Positions 22,549-42,778 of a stretch of 64,000 bases of DNA are shown here, piece by piece. Made by a program: the position numbers and the translations under genes. The DNA lies in NCBI RefSeq assembly GCF_029633865.1, contig NC_079219.1:58311350-58375349 (forward strand), given 5' to 3'. This DNA comes from Lampris incognitus. Lineage: Eukaryota > Chordata > Actinopteri > Lampriformes > Lampridae. The notes below the pieces were generated by a model. The model had not been told where the DNA came from and did not search any database. It saw only the letters and a list, made by a program, of their open reading frames with translations. Numbering within the stretch: position 1 is the first letter of the stretch; every line of letters starts with the position of its first letter.

Positions 22549-22790
22549 ATGTCAACAGCTCACCCAGCCGGTCCGCCGGCTTGCTATGCAGCTAACGTTA
22601 GCTGTAAATCCAAGGTCACATTTCTTAATTAAATATCACTAAATAACCTATTTGAAGAGGAAGAGCCACAACGTCTTTGCAGCAATTAAGACCGTTCAAA
22701 CAGCTCAGTTATATGGGCGGGACACGGAATAAACCCGCTATTTCACGGCTTGAGCGCACGGAGGTGACAAAATGTGTACGAACCCGCCAT
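19839..22790 (-). CDS. ndufa3: NADH dehydrogenase (complex I) subunit A3
   Basis: Small single-span accessory subunit of the membrane arm of mitochondrial complex I. Four minus-strand exons join in phase into 83 aa plus stop, about the size of human NDUFA3 (84 aa): 22784-22790 (M-A-G), 22361-22435, 20705-20782, 19839-19930. The N-terminus [16 protein letters not shown] is followed by a hydrophobic helix (about residues 16-33), then [20 protein letters not shown] and the C-terminal [24 protein letters not shown] and stop. These blocks match the mammalian protein. The start was chosen because ATG-GCG-G before a GT donor gives the correct phase and N-terminus, although the 7-nt coding first exon makes that point the least certain. 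The gene is divergent to tfpt. Confidence 0.93.
21030..21418 (-). repeat. L2-tailed SINE, near full length
   Basis: Minus-strand copy in ndufa3 intron 2. It reads from (ATGG)n and AGCGGTTCGG through TCCAGCATCCCTGC, a (TG)n block and GGTTTCCTCC to the tRNA-like head near 21415 (GGCACGGTGGCACAGTTGT, GGGTTTGAGCCCC). It is the most complete copy of this family here. Confidence 0.75.
21478..21938. mobile_element. MITE with GGTAACAC ends
   Basis: GGTAACACTTTAGTATGGGG at the left is matched in inverse by CTCATACTTAAGTGTTACC at the right. A second GTCACTTTAGTATGGGGAAC lies inside at 21541. It is inserted in ndufa3 intron 2 next to a SINE-like tail and encodes nothing. Confidence 0.6.
22459..22547. 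repeat. (CA)44 microsatellite in ndufa3 intron 1
   Basis: About 44 uninterrupted CA units. On the ndufa3 transcript this is a (UG)n tract ending about 23 nt before the exon 2 acceptor. The intron is 348 nt, so the tract makes up about a quarter of it. Confidence 0.97.
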
Positions 22791-23035
22791 GTTGCCTTCT
22801 GTAGTTTTTCAAAGCCGTGGGCGCTCACGGGAAATGACGTAAAATGGAACGCGAGCGTCTTCTTCGTCTTCTTCCGCCGCTTTTTCTTCTTCGTCGTTTA
22901 GCCGACAGACCGCGAACCAAAATTGAACGTGCATGCCGCCACCTGCTGCGCAACTATGTGTAGCATCATCTACGCGAAAAATTTCGTAATGTGTGTGTGT
23001 GTTAGTTAGTGTAGATAGCGAGACCGAAAACTAAA
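22791..23035 (-). promoter_or_regulatory. ndufa3: ndufa3 promoter and 5' flank
   Basis: GC-richer sequence directly upstream of the ndufa3 start, containing GAAGAAGAAAAAGCGGCGG-type purine-rich motifs on the minus strand and no TATA box near the ATG. This suits a housekeeping promoter; the exact transcription start is not visible. Confidence 0.35.
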
Positions 23036-23720
23036 GCACTTATGATTCTAATTCTTTTTGGAGGTGGTAGGTATTGTCTCAGAGAGTAAGGGAAAAATCC
23101 CAGAACATTATAATTATGCATAATTATGCATAAATATGCAAAATATGCATGTTTATAAAAATGGCCAAAAAACAATTTTCTCGGCATTTCAGATAATTCT
23201 GAGCATCTTTGATTTTTTTCACCTATATAAAAAAAAAATTCCGGGACTTAGAAATGTTTTGGCATTATGCAAAATATATGCATTTTTGCAAAAATGCACT
23301 TATGGTCCTAATTTTTTTTTGGAGGTGGTAGGTATTGTTCCAGAGAGGACCAGAAAAATAGCAGAAAATTAAAATATAATTATAATAATTATGCATAATT
23401 ATGCATTTTCTAAAAATGGCTAAAAAACCACTTTTCTCGGCATTTCAGGTGATTCTGAGCAGCTTTGATTTTTTTCACCTATATAAAAAAAATGTCTGGG
23501 ACTTAGAAATGTTTTGGCATTATGCAAAATATATGCATTTTTGCAAAAATGCACTTATGATCCTCTTTTTTTTTTTTTTTGGAGGTGGTAGGTATTGTTC
23601 CAGAGAGGACCAGAAAAATAGCAGAAAATTAAAATAATTATGCATAATTATGCAAAATACGCATTTTCTAAAAACGGCTAAAAACCATTTTTCTCGGCAT
23701 TTCAGATGATTCCGAGCATT
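23036..23720. repeat. AT-rich tandem repeat, about 255-bp unit
   Basis: Two and a half units start near 23036, 23298 and 23552. Each has GGAGGTGGTAGGTATTGT, a cluster of ATGCATAATTATGCAT-type motifs, TTTCTCGGCATTTCAG, TTTTTTTCACCTATATAAAA and GCAAAATATATGCATTTTTG. It lies in the divergent spacer between ndufa3 and tfpt. Confidence 0.9.
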
Positions 23721-23790
23721 TGGGGGGGGGTTGGAGTGGGGGAGGGGGGTTTAGGGGCAGGGGGAGGGCGGTTAGCTGGCAGGATGAAGA
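23721..23790 (+). repeat. G-rich run with quadruplex potential
   Basis: Several runs of three or more G (GGGGGGGG, GGGGG, GGGGGG, GGGG, GGGGG) occur within about 50 bp right after the last tandem unit. The pattern fits a G-quadruplex on the plus strand. Confidence 0.6.
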
Positions 23791-24059
23791 GGAGGGAGAT
23801 TTAGACGGGCGGATCACCAATCCGCTACATTGTAGCGGGGTTTTTCTAGCGACTTTATAAAGAAGTTATATTCAATCGATCAAGTTGCATTTTATATAGC
23901 GCTTTTCCTGCTCCAACACATATTCTGAAAAGTAACTCCGTTTTCTATTAAAACTAAACGATTAAAATTAAGTATTAAAATTCATAAAATGTATCGATTA
24001 AAATCAATAACAGATTAATTTAATTGAGAAGATTCGATGGGTTTTTTTTGGGGGGGGTA

Positions 24060-24479
24060 GCGTAAATAATAGACGTTCCTAGCCACACTCCATACCAGCT
24101 GGTGGCGGTAATGCGACAATTCGTTGTTTGTCAACCGCCAATAAACGCCAAGAAGACGAGGGCGAAGAAGCCAGGCAGAAGAAACAGACGAAGAAGAAGA
24201 AGACGAAGAAGAAGAATAGAAGAAGACGAAGAAGAAGAGGAGGAAGCAGTGTTCATCAGTGTGAATTTTGTCTATTAAAGCCGTCAGAGTGGTTTCCGGT
24301 CTATAAAGCGGCCGCGGCTGTTTTCTTCACATGCAGCCGTGACTCGCGGTACTCCGGGTGATTAGCTCGTCTGTCGGGACGGACGTGCCTCATGTGATTG
24401 TGAGGTTTGAAGACGCGGTAGGGGAGGAAGATACAGTCCAGGAAGCAGCGTCGCTGGGTAACTGGATAAGCTCCCAAAC
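24060..24479 (+). promoter_or_regulatory. tfpt: tfpt promoter and non-coding first exon
   Basis: 24095-24245 is a common fish repeat (CTGGTGGCGGTAATGCGAC, AACCGCCAATAAACGCCAAG, then (GAA)n). It is followed by GC-rich sequence and a strong donor CAAAC|GTAAGTAG at 24479/24480. The next acceptor in a suitable place abuts the tfpt ATG at 25622, so this is the likely 5' UTR exon. Its 5' border is not determined. Confidence 0.45.
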
Positions 24480-24910
24480 GTAAGTAGCTGTAGAAAGTTC
24501 ACGCATTGTTTTAATTCTCCCACGTGGGTGCACGTGAAATCCCCGGTAAGAGGGCGCGTGCGGGACCCCCCATGTGCACAATCAACATGCTTTACCGTTT
24601 CTTCCTGGCGATGCTGAGCTAGTGCTGACAAACAGGTATCCTCCTTCAACTTTCGGGAATAATGAATAGTTATTTGGGATCTTTGCGGTAAATCTGTGTT
24701 AATCCTGGATCCCGAGGCTGTTTACACCTGGCACTAACATGTGTGTGACAAATGTGTTGTGTTTCCTCCCTCCTCCTCCCCTGATGTCTTCATCCCTCTT
24801 GCTTTGTGAAGCCCCCTCCCAGTGGTCATCACAGGGGCAAACACAACGGTGTGTGTGTGCGTGCGTGTGTGGTGTGGTGTGGTGTGGAGTACATAAATGT
24901 ACTCCATATG

Positions 24911-25086
24911 CAGAGGTGGAAAAACCCGGTCCAGAAAGTAAAAACCCTAACCATGTCTTTACTCCATCCATGTATTAAACCAGCTAATTTGGGAAACTAG
25001 TCAGTGCAATCTGATGGTTTAGTACATGGGTGGAGTAAAGACACAGTTAGGGTTTTTACTTTCTGGACCGGGTTTTTCCACCTCTG
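24911..25086. mobile_element. hAT MITE with 8-bp target duplication
   Basis: Near-perfect palindromic ends, CAGAGGTGGAAAAACCCGG and CCGGGTTTTTCCACCTCTG, with arms about 70 bp long. It is flanked on both sides by TCCATATG, an intact 8-bp duplication typical of hAT elements. Lies in the presumed 5' UTR intron of tfpt. Confidence 0.9.
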
Positions 25087-25621
25087 TCCATATGCACTCT
25101 GTATGTACTGTGTAGTTTTCCACTTCTCTGTGTGTATGAAACTTCTCACTCACTGCAGACACACACACACACATGGCCACTAACTCCCACACACTGCGGA
25201 CACAAATGGCCACTAAATCATGAGGGCCTCTCCGGCCTGGGACAGCAAAGATAAGGGTAACGGACCCACAGACACACACCAGACACAGGACATGATTAAC
25301 GTAGATGTTTTCCTGCATTCCTTTGTAAGACAACACCTTGGTTAATGCAGGAAACATAGGGTATGACGTGACGGACTGCTCTATAAAAACCCACCACCTC
25401 CAGCTCAAGTTGGAGCTTATCCTCACAGACTGACGTCTGTGATCATATGACTCTCCATCTGCAGATGCATTAAAGATTCTCTGTTTGCTCCAATATTTGT
25501 CCGATGATTATTCTTCCCAGAGGTTGCTGGGGCAAGAGACCATTTAAAGGATAACAAAATCCACAACAGTGGGTGGAGTCAAGATATTTTCCAAAAAGAA
25601 AAAATAATATTTTCTTTACAG

Positions 25622-28600
25622 ATGATGGAGGATTTCTCCGGTTTGGACCTGCCACCTCTCTTTGGAGGGCACATCCTGGAAGCAGAGTTGGAACCTGGTG
25701 GTGTTGAGCTTGGCCCAGGGGAGGTAACTTTACTCTTCCCCTCACAGGATAAATGGCCGTTTTACATTGGCCAACTAGGCCCGTGCTTCTTAGGTCAAGT
25801 CAATTTCGTTTGTGTAGCTCAATATCGCAAATTACAAAATTGCCCCAGGGGGCTTTACAGCAACACAACATCCTGTCCTTAGACCCTCTCATCGGATAAG
25901 GAACAACTCCCTAAAAAACCCTTTAACAGGGAGAAAAAATAGGAAGAAACCTCAGGGAGAGCAACAGAGGAGGGCTCTCTCTCCCAAGATGGACAACATG
26001 CAATGGATGTTGTGTGTACCCAGTTTACACAATACAACATTGACAGAGGATAACACAATTATAATGGAATTATAAAATATATGAAGAATGGGGAGGATGC
26101 CAAGCAGTGTCCAGATTCCACCGGAACAGCCCAGGACCCGAGCCACATGTCCAGTATCACCATGTAGACCAAAAGAAACAAAAAACAAAACACACACATT
26201 AGTCACACGTCTGAATGAGAGAAGGATAGAACATTGAAACAGGATAAAATTATGTGGATTTCACACAAACAACAAACAAAGGTCACACAAACATTAATTA
26301 ACATATAGATACATGGTAATCTGAGTACAAACTGGGCACTTTCTTGATGCACTGTTGCCAGTACAGCTATTAAATCATTACCATTTTAAACACTGTTAAT
26401 ATCTGAGTCAGCAAATAAACTTCATCTACCTGTTCCGTGAATTTGAATGCATGTCACTTTGATGTTGGGCTTACAGATATGAATAAGGCGTGATATTTCT
26501 TTTACTCAGTGGACATCTTTCCACTACACACACACACACACGCACACACATGCACACATATGCACACAAATACACACCTTGTTATACCAGAGTAAAATGC
26601 TATATAGGACCGTAAAAGCAGAATCTGAAAATGACACAAAAAACTTTAGGACATCTATTGTAACACAAGAGGCTAAAGTAAAATATGTTATAATAATGAC
26701 CTGTATGGAGTGTACATTATTTAAAAATACAGAGAATTTGACAAATGGTTATGAGTTGATCCCATATGGTGGCTGTTTTTAGATTATTTTCAGCTGAGAG
26801 ATTACCAACAGTAAGCACCACAGAAGTTGTGTTTTATGAGAAAAGCTGTGAATTAGAGATTTTTTTTTTTAATACATTTTCTGATTTTTCCCTGTTTCTC
26901 CCAATTTAGTGGCCAATCGATCCCTATTTTAATTCAAACACCCACCCTCATAATGCATGCGTTCGCCAATTGCATCTCTCCGGCCGGCGGTCTCAAAGGA
27001 GACGCCTCGCCACTTCCGTGACAAGGTGAATCCAGGCCGAACCACTGCCTTTTCCGACACACACAGAGACGCATTCATGTGACGAACACAAGCCGACTCC
27101 CCCCCACCCCGAAGACAGCGCTGCCAATTATTGCTGCTTCATCAAGTCCGGCCATAGTCGGATCTGACGAGACTGGGGCGCAAACCCCGGTCCCCAGTGG
27201 GCAACTGCGTCGACACAAAGCCGATGCTTAGACCGCTACACCACCGCGGACCCCTGAATTAGAGATTTCAGTAAGACTAAAGTTTGCAGAGATGTTTGCA
27301 AAAGAGGATGTCATTAATTGTGACAATCTCAGTTTAAGCATTAAGTCCTTTACAGGTAGAAATCGATGGAGCGTTGCTCTGTCAAGACCAGTGTTGGGGG
27401 TTCATGCTTAATGCTGCTACACGTACCTGAGAGTGTGTATATGGAAGTCAAAGAAATACAAGGCTCTAATGATTTGTAGCAACATTGCTCATTCTTATGT
27501 AAAAACAGTTACTAGGAATGTATTTGTGAAGGCGAATATACATGTACCAAGTTATTTTCTCCCAGGTGGAGCAAGGCCCTGGAAACAGAGAGCTCTTGGA
27601 AAGTGGAGGGCAAGACGATGAAGAGAGGAGAGCACTTAATAAAAGAAAATACATAGCTCTGAGTAAGAGATGTAAAGAAATCGAACAGGTATGTGTATAT
27701 ATATATATATATATATATAAATATATATATATATAGATAGAAAGATGGATAGATAGATATAGATATGCCTGCACATGCCCTTACGTGCATGTGTACATGT
27801 ACATGCACACTCACTAAATGAGTGTCAGGAGAAAGTTGAATTATAATAGATTTATTTTTATCGATCCCCAGAATCTTTCACAAAATGTTCATTTTCACCA
27901 CCCTGAAATAAATCCCATGTGCTCTTTGTTTAAGGTGAATCAAAAGATCCTTTGTCGCCTTCACCAAATACAAAGATTAACACGACGCATGAAGAAAGAA
28001 AGACGGTACGCAGTTTAATTCCCTGCCATACGTACATTTAGCTGGTTTTGACTTCATGAAGATCTTAAGTTCAGATCGTTTTGACAGGTATTAAAATTCA
28101 TTTTGGTTTGGTGCACGCTGAACTAGTCTGAACATTTTGCCTATAATTGTTAGTCTTGCTCTACTTCCAGTCAGACCGTGGTGCATACGACTTATGATGT
28201 TAAAGCAATTTCACTAAAGTCCAAGCCCAGTTTAGGGAATGATGGCATGATGTGATGCAGTGCATTGCGCGTTCATGGTTGGAGGAACCTAATAGCATGG
28301 CAATATGGATCACCTTTGGCAATTTATAGCCACTTTGTCTGTTTGAACACCCGACTCATGACAATAATTCCTATAATTTATTTTTCTGCCAGACTTGTGC
28401 TCCTCTGAAGATAGCAAACTAAAAGCAACAACAACAACAAAAATCCCTTTGTGAAACCACAGTGCATGTGATTGTATAATAGAACTACATTGTGGACATG
28501 ATTTCTGACTTTTTAAAGAGAGTTTTATTTGGAAATCCCTTAGGTTTCTCATGAAGACCCTTGATGCTCATGGTGATGACTACAGAACTGCACAGCTCAC

Positions 28601-29454
28601 TATAGTGCTTGAGGTGAGGATAAGATGGATGGATTGGTGACCAGCTCTGTGTCTGGAAAATGAGGACCAAAAAGCGCCGCTAATTTAGCTACGGTCCCCA
28701 GCACCAAGGTGCACCGACAGAGGGAATGGGGAGAAGACCACAGCGTTTCAAAAAAAAAGAAGATCTGTTTATTGATCTTGCTGTAGCAGTTACCTAGAAG
28801 CTCAATCTTCTGCCATTCGATTTTTGAGACATTTAAACTTTTACCTCCAACTTTCTGAAGTGTTTCATGGTCTTATTGTCTCTGCATCATTTGTGGGGAG
28901 CAATATGTTTATTGTAAGCTCGTTGCAGGATGAGTCCGGCACCCATTTAGATTCTGCTCCCGGTGGAGAGGATGACAGGCCGAATGGTGCATCAGGCTCC
29001 TCCTCCTCTGCTGCATTCCATCATGTGGCTGGACCAAAGAAGAGGAGACATCGAATTCCAAAGCAGGAGAAAGATAAAGATCAGCAGGTTGGTAAAGACT
29101 TGTTAACCTCAGCCATGGACATGCATTGATGGATTCCGCTTTATGGTAACAAGTCAAGTAAAGTAATGTATTACAGATCAGTTCATTAAAGTTTTCTATC
29201 TGTGTGTGGGAGTATGTGTGTAGGTGAATTTTCAGTGTTTGTACATATTTACATACAATTTGGAGATTTTGGACAGACGTGTATCTGGATATATGGATGG
29301 GTATTTGGGAGGACAGGTGGATGGGTCTGTGTGACTGGATCGACTTTGCCCATAACTGGCTTTCCATTCCCCTTCACAGAATGAACCAGATATGCCGATG
29401 TTGGCTGAGACACAGTTTGGAGAATTGCCCAGCCCAACCTCTTTGTCTCACTGA
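25622..29454 (+). CDS. tfpt: TCF3 fusion partner homologue, INO80 complex subunit F
   Basis: Nuclear subunit of the INO80 chromatin-remodelling complex. Six exons join in phase into 199 aa (human is about 253): 25622-25723, 27566-27688, 27935-28005, 28544-28613, 28929-29087, 29380-29454. The N-terminal LPPLFGGHILEAELE and the central coiled-coil block (LNKRKYIALSKRCKEIEQVN, RLHQIQRLTRRMKKERRFLM, DDYRTAQLTIVLED) match human TFPT. The Ser-rich basic segment GPKKRRHRIPKQEKDKD is a likely nuclear localisation signal. The C-terminal tail is shorter than the mammalian one. The acceptor CAG directly abuts the ATG, so the UTR is supplied by an upstream exon. The second codon is also ATG. It is divergent to ndufa3 and followed by cnot3 in the same direction. 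Confidence 0.93.
25795..26200. repeat. Dispersed fish repeat in tfpt intron
   Basis: Recognisable blocks shared by many fish loci: GTCAAGTCAATTTCGTTTGT, CCTTAGACCCTCTCATCGGA, TAAGGAACAACTCCCTAAAA, AGAAACCTCAGGGAGAGCAA. Class is not certain, possibly a LINE or SINE 3' region. Right border is approximate. Confidence 0.45.
26855..27256 (-). repeat. tRNA-derived SINE, second family
   Basis: On the minus strand a head GGTGGTGTAGCGGTCTAAGC and a B-box-like GGGGTTTGCGCCCC lead into a GC-rich body and a tail with GGCCACTAAATTGGGAGAAA. It is related in layout, but not in body sequence, to the copies at 11.6, 17.4 and 51.7 kb. In tfpt intron 1 of the coding part. Confidence 0.65.
27696..27770. repeat. 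(TA)n and (GATA)-like microsatellite
   Basis: (TA)n from about 27700 to 27735 and then GATAGAAAGATGGATAGATA. It begins 8 bp after a tfpt exon, immediately beyond its donor. Confidence 0.9.
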
Positions 29455-30084
29455 CAAAGATACTGCTCCAAATGTCCTGCTATCACAAGATATAGTGAAC
29501 AGATCTGCTCAGTAGATATGGTGCCATTCTTCCAGCTGAGCTTTGATTTATATTTTGTATTATATGTAGTTGCACTTGACCAGTGCTTCAAGTTTGAATT
29601 AATGGAGGTAATTTAATTCTTTTATGTATATATTTTGTATGTATTTACTATATTATTGTTATTTTGTACTGAGTTGATAACAGCGTAGTATTACACTAAG
29701 TAGCAAATGCAAGTACAAATTGTTGCTGATGTGCCTGTTTGATCAAAATTTGTCAATCCAATTTTTGTCCCAACCAGTTTATTAAGGGCCTGGAGAACGC
29801 AACCGTGGATCTTATTCCTGATTACTTGTTGGTTATTAAATCTCAAAAAGCAGCTCCTAATCCAACATCCATTATTAATGTGAGAATATTATCAACTATA
29901 CCTTTGGCATTAGGCTGCAAAAGTGAAAAGTCAAGCAATTTTAGAGCTGATCTGAAATGGGCCCGAATCTGATCCTGACATGCAGAACAAGGCATTTACC
30001 AAGCAGTCAACCAAATGAGTTTGCTGTTTTATGGAATATGTTAGAATAAATTGTCAATTTTAGCACACTAACCTCTGAAAAATT

Positions 30085-30425
30085 AATGTGGTTAGCGCGG
30101 TCACCTCACAGCAAGAAGGTTCTGGGTTCAAGCCCCGGGGCGGTCCAAACTTGGTGGGGGGGGGGGGCCCTCTGTGTGGCGTTTGCATGTTCTCCCCATG
30201 TCCGTGTGGGTTTCCTCCGGGTGCTCCGGTTTCCTCCCACAGTCCAAAGACATGTAGGTCAGGTGAATTGACCGTACTACATTGTCCCTAGGTGTGTGTG
30301 TGTGTGGGCCCTGTGTGGTGGCCTGGCAGCCTGTCCAGGGTGTCTCCCCACCTGCCGCCCAATGACTGCTGGGATAGACTCCAGCATCCCTGAGAGCAGG
30401 ATAAGCGGTTGGGGTGATGGATGAA
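30085..30425 (+). repeat. L2-tailed SINE
   Basis: Plus-strand copy with head GTTAGCGCGGTCACCTCACA, GGGTTCAAGCCCC, body TTTCCTCCGGGTGCTCCGGT, a (TG)n block and tail AGCAGGATAAGCGGT. Lies between tfpt and cnot3. Confidence 0.75.
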
Positions 30426-30429
30426 CAAG

Positions 30430-30879
30430 ATTTGGTATTAAGAATTAGTTGGCCCGGTCAGTTTTAGATCACACCCCCCCTCACAGAGAAAAGTATTGAT
30501 AAACGACATTGCTCTTTTTACATTTTTGGCTGGAAAAAAAAAAAGGTCTTCCAGCTCGTGGACGAAAAAAATGCCATTTTTATATTTCCTCCTGTTTAGA
30601 TTGCAAATGTGCAACATGTCAAAATCATTTTCTAGAAATGCCATGCCTTTGCAAAGGGGCCATCAATATCTGAGTGTAAGATAAGAGAGGTTGTTGGCAG
30701 GATAAAAAAAAAATGTTTGACTGTAGCTTTAGTGGTTTGGAGATCATCATCATGATAATGATAAGAGAAATAAGATCAGGCATCATGATGATAATGATAA
30801 TAAGAGAAATAAGATCAGACATGTGTAACGTGTGGCTGCCTTTAGGGTGATTGTAATTCATCTGATTGCTGGTCCAATT
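30430..30879. other. Spacer between tfpt and cnot3
   Basis: No exon recognised. It contains two ATCATCATGATAATGATAA-type simple repeats near 30745-30800. The open frames are low-complexity. Confidence 0.4.
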
Positions 30880-31117
30880 GTGGGCACTTGTTCCAGCGGA
30901 CGTTTCCCAGCGCGAGCCGCGAGATCCGTCCAATCACGTCCCGCGGATGGGGCTTAGGGCGGAACCCAAACTCGGGAGGTGGGATTTAGCTACCGTCCAT
31001 CTTTAGCTAGGGTACAGCGAGATTGTCGAAAAGAAAACAAATTGGAAGTAAAGAAGAGTTTTCGGAATTAGTCTTGGCAATAATTCAGAAAGAAAAAAAC
31101 GAAAGCCCAGAAATTAG
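30880..31117 (+). promoter_or_regulatory. cnot3: cnot3 promoter and non-coding first exon
   Basis: A CpG-rich block at about 30895-30965 (CCAGCGCGAGCCGCGAGATC, CAATCACGTCCCGCGG) contains an ATTGG/CCAAT pair and no TATA box. It precedes A-rich leader sequence ending at a donor AAATTAG|GTAAAC at 31117. The coding first exon has its own acceptor at 31963, consistent with an upstream non-coding exon here. Confidence 0.5.
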
Positions 31118-31397
31118 GTAAACGCCGAAAACAAGTGTGGTTCTGTGTGGTCGGGTTGACCCAGTTTCCCTTTTTTTTTCTTCCTTTCCTTAATTGGCTA
31201 GCTGGCTAGCATTTTATGCAGTGGCTAGCTAGTTAGCCACGGTTAGCTAGGGGGGGCTCGCGATTAGCAATGGTTCTACTGTATAGCACCCTCCACAACG
31301 CAACAGACATTATAAAACGGCGAAATGCGCCCCCAACGTATTGATGCATGAATACAAACTCATTCCACCTTTATGCAGCCTGGTTGCTGCTTTGAAA

Positions 31398-31806
31398 CGG
31401 TCCAGCTGGTTATCGATCCTAGACCAGCGAGCAGTGGGTTAGCTTGGGAACAGTAGCTGGCTAGGTGGGTAGCTAACGTTAGCTGGCAAGCATGTCAACC
31501 TGATGTGCAACGCGTGAAAGTCCACTAAACCAGTCACGTTGCTGAAGTTTGAGAATTTGACGACACGGGTCTACTCTGCCTGTGCTTGGATATTGGGAAG
31601 CGGCCAGCTGGTTATCTATCCTAAACTAGCTAGCAGTGGGTTAGCCCAGACACAGTAGCTGGCTAGTCGGGTAGCTAACGTTAGCTGGCAAGCATGTCAA
31701 CATGATCTGCAACGGGTAAAAGAGCCCTAAATCATTCACGTTGTGGAAAGTTAATGATTCGGCCAAACTGTCTGTCTGCTCTGCACGATGCTTGGGTGTT
31801 GGGAAG
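31398..31806. repeat. Tandem duplication, about 205 bp, in cnot3 intron 1
   Basis: Two successive copies each begin with CCAGCTGGTTAT and contain AGCAGTGGGTTAGC, GTAGCTAACGTTAGCTGGCA and AGCATGTCAAC. They end with TTGGGAAG. Identity is roughly 80%. Both contain the perfect palindrome AGCTAACGTTAGCT. Confidence 0.8.
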
Positions 31807-32009
31807 ATACTTCAGGTCGACAATTCTCACGATGTGTAATTGGCCAACTGCAAGCTTGCTGATATTAACGTCAGGTCCATCCTTTGTAAACGGAGACAGA
31901 TGAAATGAGGGCAGATGTCTTTTGTTCCGTGCACCCTTTTAAAGCATTCTGTCCTTTCTTTAGCTGACTTTGTGACAGACGGAATGTGGACAGTCTCGTA
32001 GTCAAAGCC

Positions 32010-41034
<9,025 letters not shown>

Positions 41035-41783
41035 CAAACAAGAGGGATGCGCAAGGAAGGAAATAAAGAGAGAAAACGTGCTGCTGTTGACATTCCGAGA
41101 CTGAACTCCATGCTGTGGATAGAGATTGTGATGTGTAGTAGAAGCCCTCTCCTATAATGGAGAACCGGTGTCTGTATAGGCTGCATCTCACATGAAGCCC
41201 CCGCTCCTCCATGTATGTGCGTTACTTTTGACCATCGGCCCTGTGGGCCTGATCAGACGCAGCGCACCGCATGGGGCTAAAAGGGTATCATGTGAGATCT
41301 GCGTTTGTGCCTGTCTGTGTGCACACTCAGTATGTGGCATTAGGAAAGCCTACCCCATGCATGTTTCTCATGTTATGTTTTGTTTTATTTTTTTTCCGTT
41401 TCAACAAGATTCTATGTACCACCTACCCAACATGAGCCTGGAACTCTTTGACTCGACACAAAGCAAACATTGAATTCGACTGAAGTAAAATTCCCACTTA
41501 TTTACTGTAATTTGGTGGTTTAGAATGGGGAAGTACAGTGAACATTTTAAACATGGTGTGTAGGAATGGCTTCTTTTTAAGACCCTATGATGCCTGTTGA
41601 ATATGGTCACTATTAGAGATAGTGAGCGATTATCAATAGTTTTATTGATATTGTCTTGGTCGATTTAAACACTGATTGAGAATGACCACAGGGCCTCTCC
41701 CTGTGACAGGGAAAGAGTCCTTATTGGACATGGATTAAATTGCTATGCAATTGAACTGGTCTCTGACTCCCTCTCTCTTTACA

Positions 41784-42778
41784 AATAAAATGTTTTTAAG
41801 TTTAACTGTACAAGAAAATGCATCATTGTGGGGCATTCATGTTTGTGAGAAATTAATAAAAGTTGTAAAATAAATCTTAAAAATAGCTGAGCGATAAATC
41901 TGACGTGTATGATTCGTGTATGATGGAGGAACTCGTTCACCCTCAAAGCAGACCCAGTGAACAGGCCATTCTCAGTGTTGTGAATGTAATTGTGACCGGA
42001 TTCATTCAACTGAACCAAATTACCTCATAATCCCCTCCCAAAAGGTAATCATGTCAGTATTTGTTCACAGAAATACGAGTTTGGCTTAAGTCAACCCCCC
42101 CCCTCCTGCTTTTAAGGTTTTATACTCTTATTCTTTTGAAGTTACCTCATCTAGGTCATTTACTATCCGTTGTTCATTTTAACCACCAGTAGTGAAAACC
42201 CTACTGGGTGAAACGGTGAATGTGCACTGATATACTCTGTTTACATGTGGGGTATAAAGCATGTACCAATGTCTTCTGAAAAACCTGGTGGTGGATTCAA
42301 CCTGTAGGAGGGGTGAACTCCGAGGGATGCAACATCTCATCTGCCTTGACTGTTTTTGTGCTCTCCTGTAGAACTATGGCAGAGTTTACACTGGCACGAC
42401 AGATCCTATCTTTTCCTCGATTTACAAAAAGAAAAGGAAAAACTTACTTTTTTCCGTGTAAAGGCGATCGTGAAAAGGTCAGATCTGTGCTACAGTTAAA
42501 AGTAGATTTTATGTTGTGTAAGCGTGAATCAAGTCCTCGACATTTCTAGTTTTTAGGTGGAAAAGATGGGGGGGGAGGGGGGGGAGAAGCAAAGTTAAGA
42601 AATATTTGCCTTCTATAGATTCTATTTTTGGGGCTTAAAGAAAGGGAAGGTCACAGAAAATTGCTAAAATGTGAATTTCAACAACTATTTACAATTTTTC
42701 TCATATTTACTGGTCAAGGTTCTGCATGGGAGACGTCATAATATGGGGATACAAACAGGATTGTAAAATTTCAATAAA
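41784..42778 (+). terminator. cnot3: cnot3 candidate polyadenylation signals
   Basis: AATAAA occurs at 41784-41789, 41855-41860 and 42773-42778, the last in a context like a long 3' UTR end (AAAATTTCAATAAATACTTT). Any of these could end the message; sequence alone does not say which is used. Confidence 0.4.

Noticed and set aside
22357-22632. Open frames of poly Val-Cys or Thr-His on both strands
   Set aside because: Translation of the (CA)n microsatellite; the only real coding part is the minus-strand ndufa3 exon 22361-22435.
41192-41473. 93-codon plus-strand frame
   Set aside because: Falls in the cnot3 3' UTR; composition is not protein-like.
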